Origin: Micromonospora qiuiae
Lineage (GTDB): Bacteria > Actinomycetota > Actinomycetes > Mycobacteriales > Micromonosporaceae
Assembly (NCBI RefSeq): GCF_016863555.1
Contig: NZ_BOPC01000026.1
Span: 1-36,338, forward strand
Direction: 5' to 3'
Length of the DNA stretch: 36,338 nucleotides
Below the pieces are notes generated by a model. That model had not been told where the DNA came from. It did no database searches and was given only the letters and a program-made list of their open reading frames with translations. The translations under genes were made by a program, and so were the position numbers. Position 1 is the stretch's first letter. Every line of letters begins with the position of its first letter. Shown piece by piece: positions 16,992-24,620 of the stretch.

Positions 16992-18332
16992 GTGTCAGCA
17001 CGCTATCAGGTCACCGGTACGACAGCCGCAGAGATTTCGGCCAGCATCGAATCCGGCATCCGCCATGCCACCCTCACCCCCGGCGATCCGCTGCCGCCGG
17101 TGCGGACGCTCGCCGCGGAACTGGCCGTCAGCCCGGCCACCGTCTGGAGCGCCTACGCCGAACTGCGTCGACGCGGACTCATCGTCACCGCCGGCCGGCA
17201 CGGCACCCGGGTCCGGCCCCGGCCACCGGTCGCCGCCAGCCGCGCTGCCCTGCTCCCACCACCCGCCGCCGGGCTGCGCGACCTGTCCCAGGGCGAACCC
17301 GACGCGCGCCTGCTGCCACCACTCGGCCCGCACCTGGCCACGCTCGCCGACACCGTCGGCCCGGCAATCAGCTACTCCGACGCCGGAACGCTGCCCGAAT
17401 TCGCCGAGGCGGCCCGCGACCGACTCATCGCCGACGGCGTGCCCGCCGCCGAACTGGCCCTCACCGGCGGCGCGCTGGACGGCATCGAGCGGCTGCTCGG
17501 CGCCCACCTGCGCCCCGGGGACGCAGTCGCGGTCGAGGACCCGGGCTGGGCCAACCAACTCGACCTCATCGCCGCGCTCGGGCTGCGACCGATCGGCGTA
17601 CCGGTCGACGACGACGGCCCACTGGCCGCGGGCGTGGCCGCCGCGCTCGCCGCCGGGGCCCGAGCGCTGATCGTGACCAGCCGCGCCCAGAACCCCACCG
17701 GCGCCGCGCTCTCCGCCGACCGGGCCGCCGCGCTACGTACCCTGCTCGCCGGCTACGCCGACCTGCTGCTCATCGAGGACGACCACGCCGCCGAACTGGC
17801 CCGCGTACCGCTGCACCCGCTCGCCGGCGCGACCACCCACTGGGCCCTGCTCCGCTCGGTCAGCAAGCCCTACGGGCCCGACCTGCGCCTGGCCGTGCTG
17901 GCCGGCGACGAGACCACGGTGGCCCGCGTGGCCGGCCGGTCCCGGGTCGGCGCCGGCTGGGTCTCCACCGTGCTGCAACGACTGGTGCTCTCCCTCTGGC
18001 GCGACCCGGCGGTGACCGCCCTGATCGACCGGGCGGCGGACCGCTACGAACAGCGGCGCAGCGCCCTGATCGACGCCCTGGCCGAGCGTGGCCTGGCGGC
18101 ACACGGTCGCAGCGGGATCAACGTCTGGGTGCCGGTCACCGACGAGACCTTCGCCGCAACCGTGCTACGCGACGCCGGCTGGCTGGTCGCCCCCGGAGCG
18201 CTGTACCGCATCGCCGGCGCCCCCGGCCTCCGGATCACCGTCAGCTCACTGGACGAGCCGGACCTGCCCGCCCTGGCCGACGCCCTCGCCCGCGCCGCCC
18301 ACCCCCGTCCCCACCCCACCTTCACCGCCTGA
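16992..18332 (+). CDS. MocR/PdxR-family regulator (GntR HTH plus aminotransferase domain)
   Basis: 446 residues. The N-terminal winged helix (about 8-75; GDPLPPVRTLAAELAVSPAT, then AYAELRRRGLIV) is GntR-type. The rest is a fold-type I aminotransferase-like domain with the PLP-binding lysine near residue 292 in SVSKPYGPDLRLAV and the NPTG-containing stretch SRAQNPTGAALS. Such regulators sense PLP or a PLP-amino compound adduct and usually control a divergent neighbour, here a PNPOx-like fusion. That pairing supports PdxR-like sensing, though the neighbour is not pdxS/pdxT or a true PdxH. Start GTG 16992, nearly leaderless. Confidence 0.9.
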   Translation: MSARYQVTGTTAAEISASIESGIRHATLTPGDPLPPVRTLAAELAVSPATVWSAYAELRRRGLIVTAGRHGTRVRPRPPVAASRAALLPPPAAGLRDLSQGEPDARLLPPLGPHLATLADTVGPAISYSDAGTLPEFAEAARDRLIADGVPAAELALTGGALDGIERLLGAHLRPGDAVAVEDPGWANQLDLIAALGLRPIGVPVDDDGPLAAGVAAALAAGARALIVTSRAQNPTGAALSADRAAALRTLLAGYADLLLIEDDHAAELARVPLHPLAGATTHWALLRSVSKPYGPDLRLAVLAGDETTVARVAGRSRVGAGWVSTVLQRLVLSLWRDPAVTALIDRAADRYEQRRSALIDALAERGLAAHGRSGINVWVPVTDETFAATVLRDAGWLVAPGALYRIAGAPGLRITVSSLDEPDLPALADALARAAHPRPHPTFTA

Positions 18333-18344
18333 CCCGTTACCCCC

Positions 18345-18423
18345 CTCGCGATCTTGCACCTTTGGTCGGGATGAAACGGGGCACACATCGCATATCGGCG
18401 ACCACAAGTGCATGATCGGCGAG
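18345..18423. repeat. Long imperfect inverted repeat, MITE- or REP-like
   Basis: The left arm (18345-18368, beginning CTCGCGATCTTGCACCTTTG) and the right arm (18399-18423) are reverse complements with about four mismatches and one extra base, separated by a 30-base loop. The element fills most of the gap between the MocR-type gene and udgX. I believe close relatives recur in Micromonospora intergenic regions, but that is from memory. It carries no ORF. It may also terminate the upstream gene. Confidence 0.65.
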
Positions 18424-18464
18424 GCTCGGGGCGAGGGCAGGGGCGGGACGGGTAGAACAGTGGC

Positions 18465-19160
18465 ATGACCGACACCCCACCCGGCGCCCAGCGATTCATC
18501 CCTCCGCAGGCCGACACCCTCGACGACCTGCGCGCCGCCGCCAGCGGATGCCAGGGCTGCGAGCTGTACCAGGACGCCTCGCAAACCGTCTTCGGCCGAG
18601 GCGACGCCACCGCCCGGGTGGTCTTCGTCGGCGAACAGCCCGGCGACATGGAGGACCAGAAAGGGCTGCCCTTCGTCGGACCCGCCGGCCGGCTGCTGCG
18701 CAAGGCGGTCGACGACGCCGGACTGGACCCGGGACACATCTACCTCACCAACGCCGTGAAGCACTTCCGCTTCCAACTACGCGGCAAGCGGCGCATCCAC
18801 CAGACGCCGGACCGGGTGCACATCACCGCCTGCCGACCCTGGCTGGTCGCCGAATTCGCCCAACTGAACCCGGAAGTCGTCGTGGTGCTCGGGGCAACCG
18901 CCGCGAAAGCACTGCTCGGCCCGGCGTTCCGCGTCACCCGCCAGCGCGGGGAGCTGCTGCCCTGGCCGGCCGCCGCCCAACACCCCGAGGACTTCCAGCA
19001 GGTGCCGGTGGACAGCGCCGGACGCACCGCCGACGCACCGCCGGCCCAACTGCTGGCCACCATCCACCCGTCCGCCGTGCTCCGCGCCGACAACCAGGAC
19101 ATCGCGTACGACGGCCTGGTCGCCGACCTCACCGTCGTCGCCCGCGCCCTCGCCCGCTGA
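18465..19160 (+). CDS. udgX: UdgX, uracil-DNA glycosylase that links covalently to DNA
   Basis: 231 residues of the family 4-like uracil-DNA glycosylase superfamily. Motif 1 is GEQPGDMEDQKGLPFVGPAG (about 57-76) and motif 2 is HPSAVLRA near the end. The KRRIH loop (108-112) is the hallmark of UdgX; its His (112) forms the covalent bond with the abasic site after uracil removal. The Fe-S ligands appear to be Cys29, Cys32 and Cys123, with His100 (NAVKHF) where family 4 enzymes have a cysteine. UdgX is known from mycobacteria and relatives as a single-strand uracil-processing enzyme whose lesion is then repaired by RecA-dependent means. ATG 18465 has no strong Shine-Dalgarno; TAGAAC seven bases upstream could be a -10 for a leaderless transcript. 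Confidence 0.92.
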   Translation: MTDTPPGAQRFIPPQADTLDDLRAAASGCQGCELYQDASQTVFGRGDATARVVFVGEQPGDMEDQKGLPFVGPAGRLLRKAVDDAGLDPGHIYLTNAVKHFRFQLRGKRRIHQTPDRVHITACRPWLVAEFAQLNPEVVVVLGATAAKALLGPAFRVTRQRGELLPWPAAAQHPEDFQQVPVDSAGRTADAPPAQLLATIHPSAVLRADNQDIAYDGLVADLTVVARALAR

Positions 19161-19305
19161 CAGCCTCCCGGACAGCCGAGGCCGTCGCCCGGCGCAGCGG
19201 CCACCAGGAGTTGACCGGGCAGGGCCCGCAACGGGCCACCCGGCCCAGCGGCGACGGACGGACGCCGCTGGGCCGGCCCGGACACCCGATGCCACACTTG
19301 CCGCC

Positions 19306-20445
19306 ATGCAGCAGCACCTGTACGAACCCGACCACGACGCGTTCCGCGACCTGTGCCGCCGGTTCCTCGCCCGCGAGGCCGTGCCACACCACGACCGCTG
19401 GGAGACCGACGGCATCGTCGACCGCGACGTGTGGCGTGCCGCCGGCGCCGCCGGGCTGCTCGGCCTCGACGTCGACGAGACGTACGGCGGAGGCGGGCAA
19501 CAGGACTTCCGGTACAACGCCGTCCTGGTCGAGGAGATCGTCACCGCCGGCTGCTCCGGGCTCGGCTTCGGCCTGCACAACGACGTGGTCGCGCCGTACC
19601 TCACCGAACTGACCACCGACGAGCAACGCACACGCTGGCTGCCCGGATTCTGCTCCGGCGACCTGGTCACCGCGATCGCGATGAGCGAGCCGGACGCCGG
19701 CTCCGACCTGGCCGGCATCCGCACCAACGCCGTCCGCGACGGTGACAGCTACCTGCTCAACGGGCAGAAAACCTTCATCACCAACGGCGAACTCGCCGAC
19801 CTGGTCATCGTGGTCGCCCGCACCGCCGACCGGGGCGCGCACGGGGTCAGCCTGATCGCGGTGGAAACCGGCACCCCCGGCTTCACCCGAGGCCAACGGC
19901 TGGCCAAGGTCGGACTGAAAGCCAACGACACCGCCGAACTCTTCTTCGACGACTGCCGGGTACCGGCCAAGAACCTCATCGGCACCGAGAACCACGGCTT
20001 CTACCACCTGATGGCCAACCTGCCCCGGGAACGGCTGAGCATCGCCGTCGGCGCGGTCGCCGCCGCCGAGAAACTGCTCACGCTCACCCTCGAACACGCC
20101 CGCACCCGGGAGGCCTTCGGCCAGCCGATCGGCAAGTTCCAGCACAACCGGTTCCTCCTGGCCGAACTGGACACCGAGGTCACCATCGCACGGACCTTCC
20201 TCAACCACTGCATCACCGAATTCAACGCCGGCCGGTTGTCCGTGACCGACGCCGCCAAGGTCAAGTGGTGGACCACCGAACTGCAGAACCGGGTCGCCGA
20301 CCGCTGCGTGCAACTGCACGGCGGCTACGGCTTCATGCTGGAACAGCCGGTGGCCAAAGCCTGGCTCGACAGCCGGGTACAGACCATCTACGGCGGCACC
20401 ACCGAGATCATGAAGGAGATCATCGGGCGCGGCCTCGGGCTGTGA
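19306..20445 (+). CDS. Acyl-CoA dehydrogenase, long-chain (LCAD)-like
   Basis: 379 residues with the N-terminal helical, middle beta and C-terminal helical domains of FAD acyl-CoA dehydrogenases: FAD/substrate motifs AIAMSEPDAGSDLAGIRT and LNGQKTFITNGELADLVIVV, then REAFGQPIGKFQHNRFLLAEL and the C-terminal QLHGGYGFMLEQPVAKAWLD. The position of the MCAD-type catalytic Glu is Gly (IYGGTTEIMKEIIGR), as in LCAD, and the LCAD-type base is probably Glu242 in NLPRERLSIA. It catalyses alpha,beta-dehydrogenation of an acyl-CoA with electron transfer flavoprotein as acceptor; chain length is uncertain. A single gene; the ATG lacks a clear Shine-Dalgarno, and CACACT about seven bases upstream may be a -10. 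Confidence 0.9.
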   Translation: MQQHLYEPDHDAFRDLCRRFLAREAVPHHDRWETDGIVDRDVWRAAGAAGLLGLDVDETYGGGGQQDFRYNAVLVEEIVTAGCSGLGFGLHNDVVAPYLTELTTDEQRTRWLPGFCSGDLVTAIAMSEPDAGSDLAGIRTNAVRDGDSYLLNGQKTFITNGELADLVIVVARTADRGAHGVSLIAVETGTPGFTRGQRLAKVGLKANDTAELFFDDCRVPAKNLIGTENHGFYHLMANLPRERLSIAVGAVAAAEKLLTLTLEHARTREAFGQPIGKFQHNRFLLAELDTEVTIARTFLNHCITEFNAGRLSVTDAAKVKWWTTELQNRVADRCVQLHGGYGFMLEQPVAKAWLDSRVQTIYGGTTEIMKEIIGRGLGL

Positions 20446-20452
20446 CGAAAAA

Positions 20453-20473
20453 CCGGCCGCCCCCACCGGCCGG
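20453..20473 (+). terminator. Hairpin after the acyl-CoA dehydrogenase gene
   Basis: CCGGCCG pairs with CGGCCGG around a seven-base loop, eight bases after the stop codon and before the next gene's ribosome site. There is no U-run, so it may be an attenuator or mRNA 3'-end stabiliser rather than a strong terminator. Confidence 0.35.
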
Positions 20474-20511
20474 AAGCGAGAGGATGATCCCCCGCACCAA
20501 GGAGCATGCTG

Positions 20512-21885
20512 TTGGCGACCGACCTGACGACCCCCACACCGGCGCACCCCGACGCCGCACCGATCCAACGGCGCACCCTGCGCCTGCTCTTCACCACCCA
20601 GATCGTCGGCGGCATCGGGGTCACCATCGGCATCTCCGTCGGAGCGCTGCTCGCCGCCGAGATCGCCGGCACCGCAGTGGCCGGCCTGGCACAGAGCGCC
20701 GCCGTGGTCGGCGGCGCGCTGCTCGCCGTGCCGGTCACCCGGATCATCACCGGCCACGGCCGCCGACCCGGCCTGACCTTCGCGTACGGCATCGGCGCGC
20801 TGGGCGCCGTGCTGATCGTGCTGGCCGCGGTGGCCCGATCGGTTCCGCTGCTCTTCACCGGCATGCTGCTCTTCGGCGGGGGGTCCACCGCCAACCTCCA
20901 GGCCCGCTACGCGGCGGTCGACCTCGCCGAACCGGAGCGCCGGGCCCGACAGCTGTCCCTGATCGTCTGGGCCACCACAGTCGGCGCGGTGGCCGCCCCG
21001 AACTTCGCCGCGCTCGCCGACCGCACCACCCACGGTTGGGGACTGCCGGCACTCTCCGGCCCGTTCGCGTTCAGCGCCGTCGCCTTCGTGCTCGCCGCCG
21101 GCGTACTCCAACTGTTCCTGCGGCCCGACCCGCTGCTCACCGCGCGCCTCCTCGCGCCGGCCCGCGCCACCGAAGCGCCCGAGGGGGGTACGGCGGCCCG
21201 TGCCGGCCAGGTGGTGGCCTCCGACGGCAGTCCGGTGGCGGCCGAGCCGGTCGCGGTGCCGGCACCGCCCGCCCGGCGCGGCGCGGGCATGCGCGCCGCC
21301 TGGTCGGTGGTACGCGCCCTACCGGCCGCCCGGCTCGGCATCGCCACAGTGGCAGTGGGACACCTGGTGATGGTGGCGGTGATGGCGATGACCCCCGTGC
21401 ACCTGCGGGAGTTCCACCCCGTCGAGGAAGTGCTGCCGGTCGTCGGGCTGGTGCTGAGCCTGCACATCGCCGGCATGTACGCGCTGGCGCCCGTGATCGG
21501 CTGGCTCACCGACCGACTCGGCCGCCGCCCGGTCATCCTCGGCGGCGTCGGCACCCTGCTCGCCGCCTGCGCGGTCGCCGGCACCGCCGGGCACCACACC
21601 CCCCGCCTCACCGTCGGGCTGGTGCTGCTCGGGCTCGGCTGGTCGGCCACCATGGTGGCCGGCTCCACCCTGCTGTCAGAGTCGGTACCCGACGCGGTGC
21701 GCCCCAGCGCACAGGGCCTCTCCGACCTGGTCATGGGGTGCGCCGGGGCGCTGGCCGGCGCGGTCAGCGGGTTTGTCGTGCAGCTGTCCGGCTATCCGGT
21801 GCTGACCCTGCTCGCCGCGATCGCGGTGACGCCCCTGCTGGCGCTAGCGTTGCGGCCGGTGAGCGCGGCGGGCGAGGAGGACTGA
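20512..21885 (+). CDS. Major facilitator superfamily transporter
   Basis: About 457 residues with 12 predicted transmembrane helices in two halves separated by a hydrophilic central loop (about 210-255). The intracellular loop after helix 8 has the MFS-type GWLTDRLGRRPVILGG motif, and the first half has VTRIITGHGRRPGLTF. I take TTG 20512 as start because AAGGAG (20499-20504) is seven bases upstream; the ATG at 20506 is only one base from it. Substrate unknown; small-molecule efflux is typical of this type. It ends four bases before the DUF3046 gene. Confidence 0.85.
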   Translation: MATDLTTPTPAHPDAAPIQRRTLRLLFTTQIVGGIGVTIGISVGALLAAEIAGTAVAGLAQSAAVVGGALLAVPVTRIITGHGRRPGLTFAYGIGALGAVLIVLAAVARSVPLLFTGMLLFGGGSTANLQARYAAVDLAEPERRARQLSLIVWATTVGAVAAPNFAALADRTTHGWGLPALSGPFAFSAVAFVLAAGVLQLFLRPDPLLTARLLAPARATEAPEGGTAARAGQVVASDGSPVAAEPVAVPAPPARRGAGMRAAWSVVRALPAARLGIATVAVGHLVMVAVMAMTPVHLREFHPVEEVLPVVGLVLSLHIAGMYALAPVIGWLTDRLGRRPVILGGVGTLLAACAVAGTAGHHTPRLTVGLVLLGLGWSATMVAGSTLLSESVPDAVRPSAQGLSDLVMGCAGALAGAVSGFVVQLSGYPVLTLLAAIAVTPLLALALRPVSAAGEED

Positions 21886-21889
21886 TCAC

Positions 21890-22090
21890 GTGCGGCTGAC
21901 CGAATTCTGGACGCGACTGGAGGAGGCGTTCGGGCCGGCGTACGCGGCCAGCATCGCCAGCGACCAAGTGCTGTCGCAGCTCGGCGGGCGGACCATCGAG
22001 CAGGCCCTCGCGGCCGGTGAGGAGACGCACGTGGTGTGGCGGGCGGTGGTCTCCGCCTACCCCGACCGGGTCCCCGCCCGGCTACGCTGA
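21890..22090 (+). CDS. DUF3046 family protein
   Basis: 66 residues, beginning [19 protein letters not shown] and containing [25 protein letters not shown]. This is the small actinobacterial DUF3046 family, whose genes typically sit directly upstream of recA, as here. GTG start at 21890, four bases after the MFS gene, with GAGGA overlapping that gene's end. Function is not established. Confidence 0.88.
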   Translation: MRLTEFWTRLEEAFGPAYAASIASDQVLSQLGGRTIEQALAAGEETHVVWRAVVSAYPDRVPARLR

Positions 22091-22119
22091 GCAGCCGATT
22101 CGCTACTTCCGCGTGTCCC

Positions 22120-22150
22120 TTGCCGACTCGTACACCTGTTCGGCTATTGT
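22120..22150 (+). promoter_or_regulatory. recA promoter with SOS (LexA) box
   Basis: TTGCCG (22120-22125) and TATTGT (22145-22150) are plausible -35 and -10 hexamers with a 19-base spacer. Between them lies TCGTACACCTGTTCGG (22128-22143), which fits the actinobacterial LexA box TCGAAC-N4-GTTCGA with mismatches at the fourth and last positions. LexA bound here would block RNA polymerase, giving damage-inducible recA-recX transcription. Confidence 0.7.
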
Positions 22151-22173
22151 CCACAGCGGGGTGCTCGTCCACA
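22147..22173 (+). promoter_or_regulatory. Two DnaA-box-like 9-mers in the recA leader
   Basis: TTGTCCACA (22147-22155) is identical to the Streptomyces-type DnaA box, and TCGTCCACA (22165-22173) differs at one position. They are in the same orientation, 18 bases apart, immediately after the SOS box and overlapping the putative -10 box. Confidence 0.4.
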
Positions 22174-22275
22174 GGCCACGGCCGGTCGGCTGGTTTTCTG
22201 TCGGACCCAGCGCCTAGCGTGTCTCGCGTGACGCGAAGCTCAGGAAAGACGCCGGCGAAGGCAGGGGTGGCAACG

Positions 22276-24612
22276 ATGGCGGCAGGACCTGACCGGGAGA
22301 AGGCGCTCGACCTTGCTCTCGCTCAGATCGACAAACAATTCGGCAAGGGCTCGGTGATGCGCCTGGGGGAGCGGCCGGTCGTGCAGACCGCGGTGATCCC
22401 CACCGGCTCCATCGCGCTCGACGTCGCGCTCGGCGTGGGCGGCCTGCCCCGCGGCCGGGTCATCGAGATCTATGGCCCGGAGAGCAGCGGTAAATGCCTG
22501 ACCGCCGACACGCATCTCTGGACGGACCGGGGCCTTGAGACCGTCGAGGAATTGTTCGCACGCTGTGGTCAACCCGCAAGTTGCACCAGCCGGGTTACCG
22601 ACATCCGCGATCTCGGCGTGCGGATGGTCAACGAGCGGGGTGAGCTTGAGTCGGTCGCGGCGTTGACCCACAACAACCGCAAGCCGGTGATCAAGCTCAA
22701 GCTGCGCTCCGGTCGCACCGTGACCGCGACGAAAAATCATCCGCTGCGGGTGATCACCGAGCGTGGGTTCATTGCCTGGCGGACGGTCGGAAACATCCGA
22801 TCCGGCGATTTCCTGGTGTCAGCCGCCTTTGGTGCAGCGGAGGCTGCGTACGGCGACGGGCTTTCCGAGGACGAGGCCGTGCTCCTGGGCTACCTCGTCG
22901 CCGAGGGCTCACTGAGTTACCAGCACAGCGTCCGGTTCACCAACTGGGATCCCGAGGTGAGCGGCGAGTACCGCCGCCTCATGGAGCAGGTGTTCGGTGT
23001 CGAGGTCCGCGACTACAACAACAAGGAGTTCGTCGTATCGGGTGGTGCTTTCCGCAAGCGCCTCGCCGAGGAGTACGGCCTCGACTATGTCACCGCACAC
23101 GGCAAGAGCGTCCCCTACCGAGTGCGTACCGCCGGTCACAAGATGCAACGTGCCTTCTTGTCGGCGTTGTTCGAGGGCGACGGATGGATCGACGAAAGCT
23201 CCACGATCGGGCTCGGCACTGCATCCGAGCAACTGGCCCGTGAGGTTCAGTTGCTGCTCTACGGGCTCAACATCCCGAACACCGTCTCCTCGAAGTGGAA
23301 TGAGGAGTACCAGCGCGACTACTGGACGGTGACTGTCAATCCCTCGGTGACACACCGGTTCGTCCGCGAGGTCGGGTTCCGTTCGGCTCGGCGTCGAATG
23401 CAGGTCGAGCGCTGTTTCCGCCTCAGTAAGCGGGACGCTCAGTTCGAGAACGTCCCTCATCTCGAGGGCCTCATCCGAGACCTTCGCGACGACTGTGGTG
23501 GTGACCGGGCATTCGACCGGGCCGCCGGAGACCTTTTCCGCGCGGATTTCAAGTTGGCCTGCTCTCGCAGTCGTTTGGCAAAGATCGTGGAGTGGGGCGA
23601 ACGGCGCTGGGAACGCCTCTCGATTTCGGGCCAGGCAATTGTCACGCACCTTAAGCACCTGGCTACCTCCTCCTACACCTATGAGGAAGTCGTCGAGGTT
23701 GTCGACGCGGGTGCTCAGCCAACCTTCGACGTCATGCTCCCGGGAACGCACAGCTTCATCGCGAACGGGGTGCTCTCCCACAACACCACGGTCGCCCTGC
23801 ACGCGGTGGCCAACGCCCAGCGCAACGGTGGCATCGCCGCCTTCATCGACGCCGAGCACGCGCTCGACCCCGAGTACGCCCGGGCTCTCGGCGTCGATAC
23901 CGACGCCCTGCTGGTCTCCCAGCCCGACACCGGCGAGCAGGCGCTGGAGATCGCGGACATGCTGGTCCGCTCCGGCGCGCTGGACATCATCGTGATCGAC
24001 TCGGTCGCCGCCCTGGTGCCGCGCGCCGAGATCGAGGGTGAGATGGGCGACAGCCACGTGGGTCTTCAGGCCCGACTGATGAGCCAGGCGCTGCGGAAGA
24101 TCACCGGTGTGCTCAACAACACCGGCACCACCGCGATCTTCATCAACCAATTGCGAGAAAAAATCGGAGTCATGTTTGGAAGTCCCGAGACGACGACGGG
24201 TGGGCGGGCGTTGAAGTTCTACGCCTCGGTCCGGCTCGATGTGCGGCGCATCGAAAGCTTGAAGGACGGCACCGATGTGGTCGGTAACCGCACTCGGGTC
24301 AAGGTCGTGAAGAACAAGGTAGCTTCTCCATTCAAACAAGCCGAATTCGACATTATGTATGGAAAGGGAATTTCCCGCGAGGGTTCGCTGATCGACGTCG
24401 GCGTCGAGCAGTCGATCATCCGCAAGTCCGGTGCCTGGTACACCTACGAGGGTGACCAGCTCGGCCAGGGCAAGGAGAAGGCCCGCGAGTTCCTCCGGGA
24501 GAACCCGGACGTGGCCGCCGAGATCGAGAAGAAGATCCTGGAGAAGCTCGGCGTCGGGGTCGGCGCGGGCGACGCCGCCGGTGGGCCCGAGTTGCCGCCG
24601 GTCGACTTCTGA
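22276..24612 (+). CDS. recA: RecA recombinase precursor containing an intein
   Basis: Precursor of 778 residues: N-extein 73, intein 430, C-extein 275. Splicing would give a normal 348-residue RecA. Mature protein: Walker A GPESSGKT (67-74), Walker B region [20 protein letters not shown], loop L2 around [22 protein letters not shown] and C-terminal domain. RecA forms the ATP-dependent strand-exchange filament and the LexA co-protease. The intein cuts between Walker A Lys73 and Thr74, so the unspliced protein cannot bind ATP normally. ATG 22276 has AGGGG about eight bases upstream; an in-frame GTG at 22267 is possible. An SOS box lies upstream, recX eight bases downstream. Codons around mature residues 200-206 and 252-269 are strikingly AT-rich compared with the rest of the exteins. 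Confidence 0.97.
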   Translation: MAAGPDREKALDLALAQIDKQFGKGSVMRLGERPVVQTAVIPTGSIALDVALGVGGLPRGRVIEIYGPESSGKCLTADTHLWTDRGLETVEELFARCGQPASCTSRVTDIRDLGVRMVNERGELESVAALTHNNRKPVIKLKLRSGRTVTATKNHPLRVITERGFIAWRTVGNIRSGDFLVSAAFGAAEAAYGDGLSEDEAVLLGYLVAEGSLSYQHSVRFTNWDPEVSGEYRRLMEQVFGVEVRDYNNKEFVVSGGAFRKRLAEEYGLDYVTAHGKSVPYRVRTAGHKMQRAFLSALFEGDGWIDESSTIGLGTASEQLAREVQLLLYGLNIPNTVSSKWNEEYQRDYWTVTVNPSVTHRFVREVGFRSARRRMQVERCFRLSKRDAQFENVPHLEGLIRDLRDDCGGDRAFDRAAGDLFRADFKLACSRSRLAKIVEWGERRWERLSISGQAIVTHLKHLATSSYTYEEVVEVVDAGAQPTFDVMLPGTHSFIANGVLSHNTTVALHAVANAQRNGGIAAFIDAEHALDPEYARALGVDTDALLVSQPDTGEQALEIADMLVRSGALDIIVIDSVAALVPRAEIEGEMGDSHVGLQARLMSQALRKITGVLNNTGTTAIFINQLREKIGVMFGSPETTTGGRALKFYASVRLDVRRIESLKDGTDVVGNRTRVKVVKNKVASPFKQAEFDIMYGKGISREGSLIDVGVEQSIIRKSGAWYTYEGDQLGQGKEKAREFLRENPDVAAEIEKKILEKLGVGVGAGDAAGGPELPPVDF
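22495..23784 (+). mobile_element. RecA intein in the P-loop, with LAGLIDADG homing endonuclease
   Basis: 430 residues, from Cys1 ([13 protein letters not shown]) to His429-Asn430 (GVLSHN), followed by Thr as +1 nucleophile. Block B is [10 protein letters not shown] with Thr79 and His82. Endonuclease motifs are LLGYLVAEG (130-138; acidic residue Glu137) and [11 protein letters not shown] (221-231; Asp229), both keeping acidic residues, so activity is possible. Splicing rebuilds SGK-TTVAL without scar. Base composition is visibly lower in GC than the host exteins, as expected for a horizontally moving element. The known mycobacterial RecA inteins sit at residues 205 and 251, not here. Confidence 0.95.
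24142..24195 (+). other. AT-rich codon tract at the empty residue-205 intein site
   Basis: Codons here include CAA, TTG, CGA, GAA, AAA, GGA, TTT, GGA and AGT in near succession, while flanking codons end mostly in G or C. The tract is centred just before the Gly205/Ser206 boundary of mature RecA (24180/24181), where the M. leprae intein is inserted. The amino acids are normal, so only synonymous choice is affected. Confidence 0.7.
24319..24372 (+). other. AT-rich codon tract at the empty residue-251 intein site
   Basis: Starting exactly after Lys251 (24316-24318), codons run GTA, GCT, TCT, CCA, then AAA, CAA, GAA, ATT, TAT, GGA, GGA and ATT before returning to GC-ending choices at 24373. Lys251 is the insertion point of the M. 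tuberculosis RecA intein. The protein sequence is ordinary RecA. Confidence 0.7.
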
Positions 24613-24620
24613 TCTGACCC

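Noticed and set aside
20506..20511. ATG 20506 as MFS start
   Set aside because: Only one base separates it from AAGGAG; TTG 20512 has proper spacing. The difference is two residues, so this is a preference, not a firm exclusion.
22909..24339. Leftward open frame across the recA intein and C-extein
   Set aside because: It runs opposite conserved RecA and intein motifs and shows no domain of its own.
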